A stretch of DNA of 64,000 nt from CAMDPA01 sp964574325 (GTDB lineage: Bacteria > Pseudomonadota > Alphaproteobacteria > Rhizobiales > Hyphomicrobiaceae). Positions 24,634 through 33,134 of this stretch are shown piece after piece. A program made the position numbers and the translations under genes. Numbering within the stretch: position 1 is the stretch's first letter; each line of letters starts with the position of its first letter. The notes below the pieces were generated by a model that did no database searches, had not been told where the DNA came from, and worked only from the letters and a program-made list of their open reading frames with translations. The stretch lies in contig CAZNMY010000011.1 of assembly GCA_964574325.1 (NCBI GenBank), positions 1 to 64,000 on the forward strand, in the 5' to 3' direction.

Positions 24634-26474
24634 TACTTTGGCTGCCATGCCATTCGTTTGCAAATCACCAACCACGCAGCGTCGATTTTCAAGAACTGAT
24701 CATGGCTACCACCCTGGCTGTCAGGATGCGCTTTCGCCCGCAGGCTGCGATACAATTTCCGCATCTCGTCCTCGTTCAATGCGGCCGCCAGGTTCTTGAT
24801 GCCAAATGCCGCCTTGGCATTGTTGAACGCATCTGACGTCACGCCGGACGGATGCTCCTGCCGTTTGCGCTCTTGTTCTTCCCGCTGTGCACGCTGGCGC
24901 GCTTCTTCCTCACGCTTCCTCCGTTCGTTCGCGGCCGAACCGTACGTCTCAATGAAGACCTCGAACATCCGCCGAATGGGCAGCCGCCTATTAATCCAAA
25001 TTCCAAATCGATTGTCGCTCAAACCCGCCGACAAAATCACGATGAGCACACCGGTCAGAGCAATCACATAGTTGCCGAGATTGATGGCGAACCATGTCAA
25101 ACCAAGCGCCGCGTAGTATAGAGCCTGGCCGAGCAGCCAAATCCCCCAGACGCCGAGCCGCCACAGCAGCCAAGCTCCCCAACTCACGACTTGCACAGCA
25201 AGCCAAATGATCCAGGCAATGATGGTGTAAACCAGCCAGAAGAATTGCACGAACGGCGTGGCCAGCCACCACAGCACGTCGGAAATCGAACCGAATACCC
25301 AAACGAAGGGCGCGGACACCCACGCCCATATGGCACCGAACAACCAGCCGATCCACGAGACCACGCCGCCGGCGTGTCCCGACAACCAAACCAGCACGCC
25401 CGATAGCCATGGCTCTGCCGCCGTCCAACCGCTCCGATCTTTTGCGGTCAGCGCCAGAGCCGTCAGAGAAGCCTCGCAACGCGGCCAAGCCGTTGGCAGC
25501 AGCAGCGTTGTGCCACAATGAGGTGCGGATTTATTCAAAGTCGCTGCGAGTGAGCTCGTAATATTCCCATGCACCCAATGCGCAACACTACCTTCGACTT
25601 GCCTCCATTCAGGATGCTGTCCGAGCACATGCAACGGTGTCAGAAGGACCGTCACCAAGGCAACGGCCAACGCCAGCCAACGCAGAATGCGGACGAGCAG
25701 GCGCGCCACCAACCTTGCCGCTGTGCCGCTGCTAAACCAAAGCCAAGAGGCCGCCACTAACAGACAAACAAGCAACGTCGGACTTGCTGGCCAACTCAGG
25801 TTCTCGGTTGCCGTCACCGCCACTGGCACAGCCCGACCCAGCGAGGGTGTAGCGCCAGGCGTTGATGCGGCTATCTCGGATTTTGGTGCGTCAAGGCTCG
25901 CTCTTGGTAGTGGCGGCGGACCACGTACCACTTCGGATGAGCGTTGCGGTTGCCATGGCTGACCCGTTGGCCAATCAATGCGTCGGCCTGTACCGGATGT
26001 CCGAACAGGGTTGCCAATCCGAACGCACTGAGTGCCTTCCACGCGAATCTCAAAACGACGGAGTTCGTAGTCGAACCTCTGACGATCAGCGTGAAGGCCC
26101 AGTGAAACGTCGAATGTCAGTGGGCATGGCTCACCGGAACGACCGTTGCCCAAGATGAACCGGCCCGTGATTGACTGACCGATGCGGTAGCCATTGCTTA
26201 AAAAGTCATCGCCAATGCGAACATCAGCGATCGGAATAGGCTCTATCCCGAGAATCCGCGCTCGAACGCCACCACCCCAACTATCTTCCGTTAGCGAAAA
26301 GAGGATTGTGCGTTCTACACCAGAAGGGGTTGGCCATTCCAATCGCCAGTAAGTGACTTCGGAAAAAAATGGTGTTTGGGCATAGCTGCGGTGCACCGCC
26401 GTTGGCGACAGCAACAACATAGCCACCAAGCCAAGCAACGACCGAGTGACAAAGGTCGCACCTGTACTTTGCAC
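24633..26474 (-). CDS. polytopic membrane protein with C-terminal J-like domain
   Basis: A 613-residue protein from GTG 26474 (AAGGGGG upstream). It starts with a signal peptide (SLLGLVAMLLLSPTAVHRSYA), has a periplasmic beta-rich domain (about 25-200), then many Trp-rich hydrophobic helices (about 215-490) and ends in a cytosolic tail: a coiled-coil RRKREEEARQRAQREEQERK, then LYRSLRAKAHPDSQGGSHDQFLKIDAAW, where HPD and the following helix match a J domain. J domains stimulate Hsp70 ATPase. It heads a two-gene unit with the 75-residue protein and follows the 185- and 26-residue genes. A membrane platform recruiting DnaK is inferred; no named family known to me. Confidence 0.7.
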   Translation of the reverse strand: MQSTGATFVTRSLLGLVAMLLLSPTAVHRSYAQTPFFSEVTYWRLEWPTPSGVERTILFSLTEDSWGGGVRARILGIEPIPIADVRIGDDFLSNGYRIGQSITGRFILGNGRSGEPCPLTFDVSLGLHADRQRFDYELRRFEIRVEGTQCVRIGNPVRTSGTGRRIDWPTGQPWQPQRSSEVVRGPPPLPRASLDAPKSEIAASTPGATPSLGRAVPVAVTATENLSWPASPTLLVCLLVAASWLWFSSGTAARLVARLLVRILRWLALAVALVTVLLTPLHVLGQHPEWRQVEGSVAHWVHGNITSSLAATLNKSAPHCGTTLLLPTAWPRCEASLTALALTAKDRSGWTAAEPWLSGVLVWLSGHAGGVVSWIGWLFGAIWAWVSAPFVWVFGSISDVLWWLATPFVQFFWLVYTIIAWIIWLAVQVVSWGAWLLWRLGVWGIWLLGQALYYAALGLTWFAINLGNYVIALTGVLIVILSAGLSDNRFGIWINRRLPIRRMFEVFIETYGSAANERRKREEEARQRAQREEQERKRQEHPSGVTSDAFNNAKAAFGIKNLAAALNEDEMRKLYRSLRAKAHPDSQGGSHDQFLKIDAAWLVICKRMAWQPK

Positions 26475-26524
26475 AGCATCCCCCTTGCCTCTGTGGACGC
26501 CGCACCACGCTGCGCGCCGTTGAA

Positions 26525-26605
26525 CTAGCCAATCGCAGCCATCGATCCCGCCGCGCTCGGCAAATCCTTGGACAGCTTCGCGGCGTCCTTCAAGGTCTTG
26601 AACAT
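26525..26605 (-). CDS. 26-codon mini-gene repeating an N-terminal motif
   Basis: Encodes MFKTLKDAAKLSKDLPSAAG and six more residues. The first 15 residues repeat the start of the 185-residue protein just upstream (GTG-started MFKTLKDAAQLAKDLADAS), so this is either a remnant of a duplicated gene start or a real micropeptide. It lies in the 137-bp space between that gene and the J-domain gene. Confidence 0.4.
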   Translation of the reverse strand: MFKTLKDAAKLSKDLPSAAGSMAAIG

Positions 26606-26611
26606 TGTGCC

Positions 26612-27169
26612 CTATCGTCTTGGCAGCAATACCTGACGAGGAGGGGCAGCCAATGCCGTTGGATTTTTCTTCAACACCAGTAGCGAACCTGGCGGCGGGC
26701 CCGTGTAGCCCGTCCAGTTGCAAAAATCGCAGGTTATCTTTGTGCCGCCGGTCTCATGGATGGCGGTTGAGCCACATTGCGACGATCCACAAGAGCAGCT
26801 GACAAACGACACCACACCGGCAGCGCCCCGCCAATGGCAACACGGACACGCCCAATCCTTCCAATCGAACTCATCACCGGATCTGGTTTCTGTCTCAGGC
26901 GAAGCCGTTCCCGATTGCGCCGGAGCGGACGCCAGGCGCACATCAATTTCATAATCCGTTACAACAAAGTTTTCACCGCGCTTGCGACGCAGCACCACCA
27001 CATAGGGTTTGCGCATCGACCCGCACATGAATTGCATCCGAACCCGCTCGATGCCGAGAACATTTTCTGCCCTTTGTGCAGCGTGCCCGGCTTTGCCGCC
27101 CACATAATTCCGACTGGCGTCCGCCAAGTCCTTCGCCAACTGCGCGGCATCCTTCAGCGTCTTGAACAC
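26612..27169 (-). CDS. zinc-ribbon-like protein with MFKTLKDAA N-terminal helix
   Basis: A 185-residue protein from GTG 27169. The N-terminal helix MFKTLKDAAQLAKDLADAS is shared with two neighbours. The middle is a beta-rich stretch (KPYVVVLRRKRGENFVVTDYEIDV); the C-terminal part carries metal-type Cys clusters: WACPCCHWRG, SFVSCSCGSSQCGS and ITCDFCNWTGYTG, most like two zinc knuckles. No membrane segment. It precedes the mini-gene and the J-domain protein in the same direction and may work with them; its role is not known. Confidence 0.6.
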   Translation of the reverse strand: MFKTLKDAAQLAKDLADASRNYVGGKAGHAAQRAENVLGIERVRMQFMCGSMRKPYVVVLRRKRGENFVVTDYEIDVRLASAPAQSGTASPETETRSGDEFDWKDWACPCCHWRGAAGVVSFVSCSCGSSQCGSTAIHETGGTKITCDFCNWTGYTGPPPGSLLVLKKNPTALAAPPRQVLLPRR

Positions 27170-27186
27170 GGCATGGCCTCCACATG

Positions 27187-28233
27187 CTAGATCGTATAGT
27201 CGTCGCGTCGGCTCGTCCGCGCAGGTTGCTCTTGTGGACGATGGGTATCATCGGAACCCGGTGAACGGGACGGCGTGGGAAGCGGCAGCAATGTGTCGTT
27301 CAAACGTCGTTCGATGGAGCGCAGCTGTTCGGGTCGCGCTCCACACGGCCAGTAGGCGAGCATACCGCCGTTCTTCAGATGCACGGCCAAAGCCGAACCG
27401 TGATAAACCGGATTGCTTGGTTTGATGCCCCAATAGGATGACATGCATAGATGCTTGCGCACCTCCGCCGCAGGCTCGAATGTGAAGTGTTTTATGTGCA
27501 TCGTGCCCGCCGGTGAATCCGCAATCATTGCGTCGCCGAACCACTGGAAGAAAAACTTTATCATCATGCCATCAGGCGACAAACGCGCGCGGTACAGCAC
27601 ACGATCGCTGCAATGAAAGTATTCATTCGATCCGCTGCGCTCCGGGCGGTCATCGTAAAATTCGACGTTGGGTGTCTTGTAGCCATAGCCAGCCTGTCGG
27701 CCTTTCCTCACATGATCATCCCAACCGCCTCTTGGCTTGCCGTCGATGAACGCGCGATGCAATTCGGCAAAGATGCGGCGTAAGGACATGTGGTCGCCGA
27801 CATGTTCACAAACCCTGAAGGTGCGACCGTCGTTCAGATGTACCAGGATAACGTCATGCTCGATAAACAGGAGATTGCCGCTGGATCTGGCACGGCGTTC
27901 CGCGTGGCTCAAATCCAGCTCGGATTTTGAACACACCTCGAAGCTGTGCAGCAAATCGGCAGGGAAGGCCAACAGCAGCTCCGGCTGGCGTTGCCGTTGC
28001 GTGCTGGTCAGGTGGAAAAATGCGAAAACATCGTCGATATATGCCGCATGCGAAATCGCGCGCGACGACTCCACCACGCGGTCATGGCGCGGCGCATTGG
28101 GGTTGTGACCGATGGTGACGGGCTGTGTGTTGACGTGCGGGCCAGTGATTTGGAACGTCCATTGCGGCAGCCGAAACGCGTTGCGCTCCTTGCCATGCAT
28201 CACAGACCAGCTAACCGAAGGCAGCTCAGTCAT
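27187..28233 (-). CDS. unknown cytosolic protein of the membrane-protein operon
   Basis: A 348-residue protein beginning MTELPSVSWSVMHGKE. ATG 28233 overlaps the stop of the preceding gene (ATGACTGA), favouring this start over 28338. It is rich in His, Phe and Tyr, without signal or membrane segments; visible blocks are AFPADLLHSFEVCSKSELDL, HDVILVHLNDGRTFRVCEH and MMIKFFFQWFGDAMI. The C-terminal 40 residues are polar and Arg-rich. No family recognised. Fifth in a leftward chain that starts at traG. Confidence 0.6.
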   Translation of the reverse strand: MTELPSVSWSVMHGKERNAFRLPQWTFQITGPHVNTQPVTIGHNPNAPRHDRVVESSRAISHAAYIDDVFAFFHLTSTQRQRQPELLLAFPADLLHSFEVCSKSELDLSHAERRARSSGNLLFIEHDVILVHLNDGRTFRVCEHVGDHMSLRRIFAELHRAFIDGKPRGGWDDHVRKGRQAGYGYKTPNVEFYDDRPERSGSNEYFHCSDRVLYRARLSPDGMMIKFFFQWFGDAMIADSPAGTMHIKHFTFEPAAEVRKHLCMSSYWGIKPSNPVYHGSALAVHLKNGGMLAYWPCGARPEQLRSIERRLNDTLLPLPTPSRSPGSDDTHRPQEQPARTSRRDDYTI

Positions 28234-28498
28234 TTCGAACACTCCGCAAGCAACGAGGCAGCACGGCAAGAGGCGCCACGTAATCCAGCCTGTCGAACAC
28301 GTCCGGCTTACCGGCCTTGGGCCCTTTCTGCTGCTCATTATAGCGGGGCCGTGTCAGCGTCATCCGCCCATCAGCAGACCCACGCCAGACATACGACGTG
28401 TGATCACGAGCATCGGCCCGGCCGACACAGGGCTTTGGCTTGATACCCCAGTCCCTGAAATCGTTGCTCGGCTTCGTCACCGTCGTGTATCCGCTCAT
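28226..28498 (-). CDS. small protein, unknown
   Basis: A 90-residue protein starting MSGYTTVTKPSNDFRDWGIK; includes DHTSYVWRGSADGRMTLTRPR. The start at 28498 lies 15 bp after the previous stop (28513) and its own stop overlaps the next start. Longer in-frame starts would run through the upstream gene and look non-coding. No family recognised. Confidence 0.5.
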   Translation of the reverse strand: MSGYTTVTKPSNDFRDWGIKPKPCVGRADARDHTSYVWRGSADGRMTLTRPRYNEQQKGPKAGKPDVFDRLDYVAPLAVLPRCLRSVRND

Positions 28499-28512
28499 AG
28501 CGTTCGGTTGCG

Positions 28513-29037
28513 TCAACCTTCGCGTCCACCGCGCTCGTTGGCCTTGGTTCGATCGCCGGCCTGCCGCGCCAACTCCTCGCGTGCCGATGCCGCAAGCCCT
28601 GCCGTGAATCCGGGCTCGAACATGCCTTGAGTCTGCCCCTCGATTTCGGCACGCGCCGCATCGAACGTCGATTGCCAATTGCCATCGATGCCTTCGGCAC
28701 CACGCGGATGCTTTTCGATGTAGGCGGCCAAGGCCTTCTCGATGAATTCTTCTGGGCTCGACAGCATGTCGCGCGCCATCAGTATCTCGATCTTGGCTCT
28801 CGTCGACGGTGACACCGGCACGTCTTCCTCGGTGTCGGATTTGTAGAGCTTCGCCAGCCGTGCCTTGTGCCGCGCCACGTACTCCGGTGTGTCGAGCACG
28901 TCAGGCTTACTGCCGTTACGCGCCTTCTGCAGCACGGCGAGGAACTCCTCGCTGTCGCGCATGCGCACCAGCATCCAAAGCGCCAGATCCTTGTCGGGCA
29001 TGCCCTTGTGGGGCAGGGGGGACGAGTTATTCGCCAT
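28513..29037 (-). CDS. helical protein, unknown
   Basis: A 174-residue protein from ATG 29037, which overlaps the end of the gene before it. It is mostly charged helix: DLALWMLVRMRDSEEFLAVLQ, STRAKIEILMARDMLSSPEEFIEKALAAYIEKHP. The second segment resembles a ribbon-helix-helix-like or coiled stretch, but I cannot assign it. Part of the leftward operon behind traG; no Cys or membrane segment. Confidence 0.55.
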   Translation of the reverse strand: MANNSSPLPHKGMPDKDLALWMLVRMRDSEEFLAVLQKARNGSKPDVLDTPEYVARHKARLAKLYKSDTEEDVPVSPSTRAKIEILMARDMLSSPEEFIEKALAAYIEKHPRGAEGIDGNWQSTFDAARAEIEGQTQGMFEPGFTAGLAASAREELARQAGDRTKANERGGREG

Positions 29038-29371
29038 CTTTGTCATCCTGCTTGCGGAGGTAACGCTCGACCAGTTCTTCTTCACTAGGGATCAGTGACG
29101 CGTCGATGCCGCCATATTTTTCGAGATAGAGTTCGACCATGATCTCAAAAAGTTCCGGCAATCCGTCGTGCTCGTCGCGATCAATGATATGGTCGACGAC
29201 CGCCCGGACTCTTAGTTGCATGCGCAAAGCCATCTGTTCCAAACGGCCACGGCGACGCTTTCCGCGCCGGTCCCTTGGTGGCTTTCCGTAGGCGCGATCG
29301 ATGGGTTTCATGTTCGCGCGCTCTTTCGCCTGGCGACGGCGTTCCTCCTCCTCTCCATCGTCACCGTGCAT
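29027..29371 (-). CDS. small charged protein, possible RHH-type regulator
   Basis: A 114-residue protein. ATG 29371 has GGGAG 8 bp upstream and overlaps the end of the previous membrane-protein gene. The N-terminus is very charged (DDGEEEERRRQAKERANM), then basic (KPPRDRRGKRRRGR), then helices LPELFEIMVELYLEKYGG and EEELVERYLRK. The charged, DNA-binding-like character suggests a relaxosome or regulatory accessory protein, without proof. Confidence 0.5.
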   Translation of the reverse strand: MHGDDGEEEERRRQAKERANMKPIDRAYGKPPRDRRGKRRRGRLEQMALRMQLRVRAVVDHIIDRDEHDGLPELFEIMVELYLEKYGGIDASLIPSEEELVERYLRKQDDKDGE

Positions 29372-30260
29372 CGTTCGCGCTCCCATTGGGCGTAAACCTA
29401 GCCGGGTTTCGGCGGCGATGCCATTGGCTCACATCTTTTGAATGAGGAAGACTGGCTGTGGTCGGCTCTGGCGGACGTTCTGGGTCTCGCCACCGCAGCA
29501 AGGCCGAACCGTTCAACAGCAAGACCAGAATGACCGAGCCGAACTCAATGGTCACAGCCAAGGCAACGGAAAGTCCGCGCCGTAATCGCGATGTGGCAAT
29601 ACCCAACACGTCAGCCACCGCCGCTGCCTGTGGGTCACTCTCGCCCGCACTCGACGACATGCCTGCGAGCCGCGCCGCTAGCGCGACCCTTTCAGTGATC
29701 AACGCTGAACGGTCGTGTGCTGCCACCCGTTCCGATTTGAGGCGCAGAACCTCGCTACAGAACTGACGCACGGTTGCGCCAGCGACGACCGTGCAGAAAT
29801 TAGATGTTGTCCAGAGGCGATCCAGCATCATGCGATCGATCTCGACGTCGAGCACGCCGACCGTCCGGCCATGTGGCAATTGCTCGAGCCGTGTATCGAG
29901 GTCGCGCAACTGGACCTGAGTGTTGGTACGCACATCGGCATCTGCTTGACGCGCCGCCGTGGCGGCACCACGCGTCAGCGCCGCGAATCCTATGCCGGAT
30001 GCCAGCGAGAGGGCGATGACGATACCGAGCATCAACGATGCCCCGGCTAACTGGCCCCAGGCGCGCAGCACAATCGCACGGACCACGACGACCGGGAGGA
30101 CGGCTTTGGTCACATCGGCGGCCACGCTGAGCACGGCAAGAATACTGGCCTCCGTCGCCGTTCGGCCGAGAGAAGAGAGGAACAGCGCGTTCATCGTGGC
30201 CGAGAGCGCGATGAAAAGCGCAGCAGCTAAGGCGATACAGAATGTTGGAAGTGAAGACAT
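29361..30260 (-). CDS. integral membrane protein next to traG
   Basis: A 299-residue protein with four predicted membrane helices: FCIALAAALFIALSATMNALF, a second around VLPVVVVRAIVL, ASLMLGIVIALSLASGIGFA and, after a long soluble domain with coiled-coil character (about 110-245), AVTIEFGSVILVLLLNGSALL. ATG 30260 follows GGGAG; an upstream start at 30449 would overlap traG. The neighbouring TraG lacks its usual N-terminal membrane helices, so this protein might be its membrane partner; that is inference. A copy of the operator-like motif lies 60-90 bp upstream. Confidence 0.65.
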   Translation of the reverse strand: MSSLPTFCIALAAALFIALSATMNALFLSSLGRTATEASILAVLSVAADVTKAVLPVVVVRAIVLRAWGQLAGASLMLGIVIALSLASGIGFAALTRGAATAARQADADVRTNTQVQLRDLDTRLEQLPHGRTVGVLDVEIDRMMLDRLWTTSNFCTVVAGATVRQFCSEVLRLKSERVAAHDRSALITERVALAARLAGMSSSAGESDPQAAAVADVLGIATSRLRRGLSVALAVTIEFGSVILVLLLNGSALLRWRDPERPPEPTTASLPHSKDVSQWHRRRNPARFTPNGSANDAR

Positions 30261-30321
30261 GACGATCTCCCGTATGGCGCCTGCCCAACGGGATAGCTTC
30301 GGTAGAATGACACTCCCAGCA

Positions 30322-30349
30322 ATCAGGTCGGGATCAACCTGATATCGAG
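30322..30349. promoter_or_regulatory. operator-like motif upstream of the membrane-protein operon
   Basis: GATCAACCTGATATCGAG (30332-30349), which also forms an inverted repeat ATCAGGT/ACCTGAT with 30322-30328. It lies in the gap between traG and the membrane-protein gene at 29361-30260, suggesting an internal promoter. Confidence 0.5.
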
Positions 30350-30445
30350 TAAAAAGTCGCGTGGAACTACCCGGCCGAACCGAACACAGACGCTCGGCGA
30401 TCCGCGTAGCTGCTCGCCGACGTGCTATGCAGGGCTCGATCGCCA

Positions 30446-31906
30446 TCATGGGTCGAACAGCCCCTCGAATGCCTTGTCCTTGTAGTAGATGATGCGTTGC
30501 AGAATCACTGGAGGCTGGCCAGCTGCTCTTACGAGAATGCGTAGCGTTTCGCGTTCCAACATTTCTTCGAGTTCGTGTGCTGCCGCCAACTTCTGCACGC
30601 GCAGCTCGTCACGCGAACCTGTGGCGCCGCTGAGCCGCTGCGACATCGTCGTGTCTGACTTCCGATCCAGCAGAACACTTGTCTGGCCCAATTTGTCAGA
30701 CACGTAGTCCAAGGTCGTCTTGTCGGAATTCGACCAGAACATCGTCACGCCGGCATTGCCGACAAATGTCTCCCAGCTCTCCTTGTAGAGCCGCTTGATC
30801 TGCGTCATGTCCTGCAACACCACCCACAACTTCACGCCAAAGCCAGCCATCAACCCGGCCGCGACCTCGACGGATTTCATGTGACCGAGCACAGCAAACT
30901 CGTCGAGCACCATCAGCGCCGGTATGTCCGATTTGACCTTCGTCCGTTCAAAGGCGATCAACGCCAGATTGATGATGACGCGCAGCCAGCGTGCGTGCGT
31001 ACCCATGCGCGTAGCGGGTAGGCAGAGATAAAGCGTCGACCTTTGTGTCTTCAGATCTGACAGGCGAAGATCACTCCCAGAAAGAACGTTCGCCATTGCG
31101 TCGCTGTCGAGGAACTCGAGTTGCGTCAATGTAGTCGAAAATACACTCTGCAGTTCCTTCTCCGCCATCTGCCCGAAGTTGACGCCAGCTGATGCGACCG
31201 TGCCGCCAAACGCATCGCACGAGCGCAGCAATAGAAACAGGGCTGGCCGCGAGGCGCATTCCTGACGGCGCGCAATGTCAACCACGAGAGGATGTGTTCC
31301 GTTCAGCAGCTGCCAGACTGTCACCAGATGCCGGTCTTCTTTCGCAAGCGTCAGAGTATACAGAATGAGAGCCTTGATCAGGATACGGGCGCTGTCTGTC
31401 CAATGCGGATCACGCTCGTTCGCGACGATCAACGCATCGGCGATCTGACCTGCGTCGTCCTTGACGTGCTGGCTTGCAGGATCGATTTCATCGAGCGGGT
31501 TGAAGCGACCCGACGGCACTCCGCTTTCGTTGAAGGGGTCCAGAACGACAACTTTCTGGCCCTTCTGACGACGAGCGCGGACTGTGATGCGCGCAAGTTC
31601 GCCTTTGGGGTCGATGGCGAGAACAGACCCGTCGTAGAGCAGCAGGTTCGGCACGATAAGGGACACGCCCTTGCCGCCGCGTGAGCCGGCCACTGTCAGA
31701 ATGTGCCGGTTGTCCTTGCTGCCGATGCCACGACCATTGCGAAAGCCCAGAATGATGCCGCCAACTTGGCCAGACGGCATCCGGTATCCCCACATAGCCT
31801 GGTTCAACTTCTCGGGATCGAGCCAAGCGGCATCGACGAGGTTGCCCTGCAAGCCGGAGATACCACGACGCAGCGCCATTTTCAGGTCTGTCTCGAAGTC
31901 GCTCAT
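30446..31906 (-). CDS. traG: TraG/VirD4-family coupling protein without N-terminal membrane domain
   Basis: A 486-residue ATPase with Walker A AGSRGGKGVS (about 73-82), Walker B MVLDEFAVLG, and the family blocks VLAIDPKGEL, RFNPLDEID and WVVLQDMTQIKRLYKESWETF. Type IV coupling proteins link the relaxosome to the secretion channel and pump DNA. Typical VirD4/TraG proteins have two N-terminal membrane helices before the P-loop (about residue 150); here the P-loop is at residue 73 and no membrane helix is visible, so the protein looks soluble. It is the first gene of the left-pointing operon and has an operator-like motif 77 bp upstream. Confidence 0.9.
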   Translation of the reverse strand: MSDFETDLKMALRRGISGLQGNLVDAAWLDPEKLNQAMWGYRMPSGQVGGIILGFRNGRGIGSKDNRHILTVAGSRGGKGVSLIVPNLLLYDGSVLAIDPKGELARITVRARRQKGQKVVVLDPFNESGVPSGRFNPLDEIDPASQHVKDDAGQIADALIVANERDPHWTDSARILIKALILYTLTLAKEDRHLVTVWQLLNGTHPLVVDIARRQECASRPALFLLLRSCDAFGGTVASAGVNFGQMAEKELQSVFSTTLTQLEFLDSDAMANVLSGSDLRLSDLKTQRSTLYLCLPATRMGTHARWLRVIINLALIAFERTKVKSDIPALMVLDEFAVLGHMKSVEVAAGLMAGFGVKLWVVLQDMTQIKRLYKESWETFVGNAGVTMFWSNSDKTTLDYVSDKLGQTSVLLDRKSDTTMSQRLSGATGSRDELRVQKLAAAHELEEMLERETLRILVRAAGQPPVILQRIIYYKDKAFEGLFDP

Positions 31907-31982
31907 GCGTCACCTTCGATCTATTCCCTAGGATGATCCCACACGGCAACACGGATACAGCCTGCACACCCACTGGTGGCGC

Positions 31983-32000
31983 GATCAAGTTGATATCAGG
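31983..32000. promoter_or_regulatory. operator-like motif upstream of traG
   Basis: GATCAAGTTGATATCAGG, the best match to the element-wide consensus; contains the 11-bp core ATCAAGTTGAT shared with 11314-11324. It lies 77 bp from the traG start codon. Confidence 0.55.
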
Positions 32001-32539
32001 CTCCGTCTCTTGGCAAGCGAGCCAACATCACATCCGCACGGCTCGGACGAACGCCTTATTTGACCTCGGCAAGCATATGAAATGCCGCAGCATTTCTGAC
32101 CCCTTGCATCGTCACGCCCGATGGTCCTTCGCAATCCGTTCACTGGTCGCGACACGAGCGATTTGATGGCGTCCTTGACGTAATTGACCGTTCTTTGGTC
32201 GCTTCTCTCAATCCGTCCTTTGCGACCCCGTATTTTGCCGCGCTTGTCTCACAGGCGCCGCATCCATGGGGACGGGCACGCCGCCCGCTGACGCGGCCCA
32301 GGTCGGCGTGCCCTTCAACGACAAAATGGCAGGTCCCACCACGACATCGTGCTTGCGCACCCCGTGAGCAAGCCACGGGGCCCCGCGCCGGGCGGCGATA
32401 GCCAAGACGCCGCCCTCAAGCACAATCTCGCGGTCCCCCCGCAATTTTCTCGTGTGACCCCGATGCGCCGCTGTGAGTCTCAGGCGGCAACGAGGTCGCC
32501 AATTCCGGCCCTCGCTCAACAACCAAGAAGGGTCACATC
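32001..32539. other. structured intergenic region before the micro-gene chain
   Basis: No gene that I can support. It contains a 10-bp inverted repeat GGGCACGCCG/CGGCGTGCCC (32274-32283 and 32304-32313, 20-nt loop) and a 7-bp repeat CCCCGTG/CACGGGG (32360-32366 and 32374-32380), with GCTTGC/GCAAGC interleaved, so competing hairpins are possible. This precedes the right-pointing chain starting at 32540. Confidence 0.45.
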
Positions 32540-32776
32540 ATGACGACACCATCCAACAAACCGACACACCGCGCCTATGCCGTCACCAAACGCGGCGAGA
32601 AATCCCGCTGGCAGGAAATCGGCGCAGCCTGGTCCCACAAGGACGGCAAGGGCTTCAACCTGAAACTCGACTATCTCCCGCTCAACGGTGCAGAACTGGT
32701 GCTGCGCGTTCCCGATGCCGCAGAAGCGGCAACCGCCGACGAAGCCAACTCCGCCGCAATTGAAGGAGGCTTCTAA
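32540..32776 (+). CDS. small HKDG-motif protein, first gene of the micro-gene chain
   Basis: A 78-residue protein beginning MTTPSNKPTHRAYAVTKRGE. Core: W-Q-E-I-G-A-A-W-S-HKDGKGFNLKLDYLPLNGAELVLR. The same pattern (W-x-E-x-A-A-x-W-x-HKDGxGFNxK) occurs in the protein at 36975-37235 at the other end of the chain, so they are paralogues. Similar short proteins are common next to conjugation genes in rhizobia; function unknown. It overlaps the next gene by TAATG. Confidence 0.7.
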   Translation: MTTPSNKPTHRAYAVTKRGEKSRWQEIGAAWSHKDGKGFNLKLDYLPLNGAELVLRVPDAAEAATADEANSAAIEGGF

Positions 32777-32940
32777 TGGGAACCGTGCTCAATCACATCC
32801 GCTCTGCGGATGACCGCTACCTCCTCGTCGATGACACCGACGAGGATGCCTCCCAGCTCCTGACCGTCATCTGCGATGGCGACCCGCGGTCCAATCGCGG
32901 GTTCGATTTCGACGCATACCGAGATGGAGGTGCTCAATGA
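32776..32940 (+). CDS. 54-residue acidic micro-protein
   Basis: Starts MGTVLNHIRSADDRYLLVDD, followed by an acidic stretch (TDEDASQ) and a DGDPRSNRGFDFD loop. Coupled on both sides: TAATG with the gene before and ATGA with the gene after; its last codons (GATGGAGGTGCTCAATGA) contain the GGAGGTG ribosome binding site of the next gene. Not recognised. Confidence 0.6.
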   Translation: MGTVLNHIRSADDRYLLVDDTDEDASQLLTVICDGDPRSNRGFDFDAYRDGGAQ

Positions 32941-33134
32941 GCCAAGCACTCCAACTCATCACCCTCGAGAGGCGCCGCTATGCGGCGCTGATCGAGGCTC
33001 TGAAGCTCTCGCGATACGCCATCCTCCGGACACGACGACGCTTCGACAGCCCGCCACATGACCCGCACGCCCTCGCACTCACCATCGATGTGGCAATTGC
33101 TGAAGCCAAGGAGGTGCTCCCATGTGTCAGTTGA
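32937..33134 (+). CDS. 65-residue helical micro-protein
   Basis: Starts MSQALQLITLERRRYAALIE; basic, helical, with SRYAILRTRRRF. ATGA overlap with the previous gene and overlap with the next (start 33122), whose ribosome binding site GAGGTG it contains. Function unknown. Confidence 0.6.
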   Translation: MSQALQLITLERRRYAALIEALKLSRYAILRTRRRFDSPPHDPHALALTIDVAIAEAKEVLPCVS

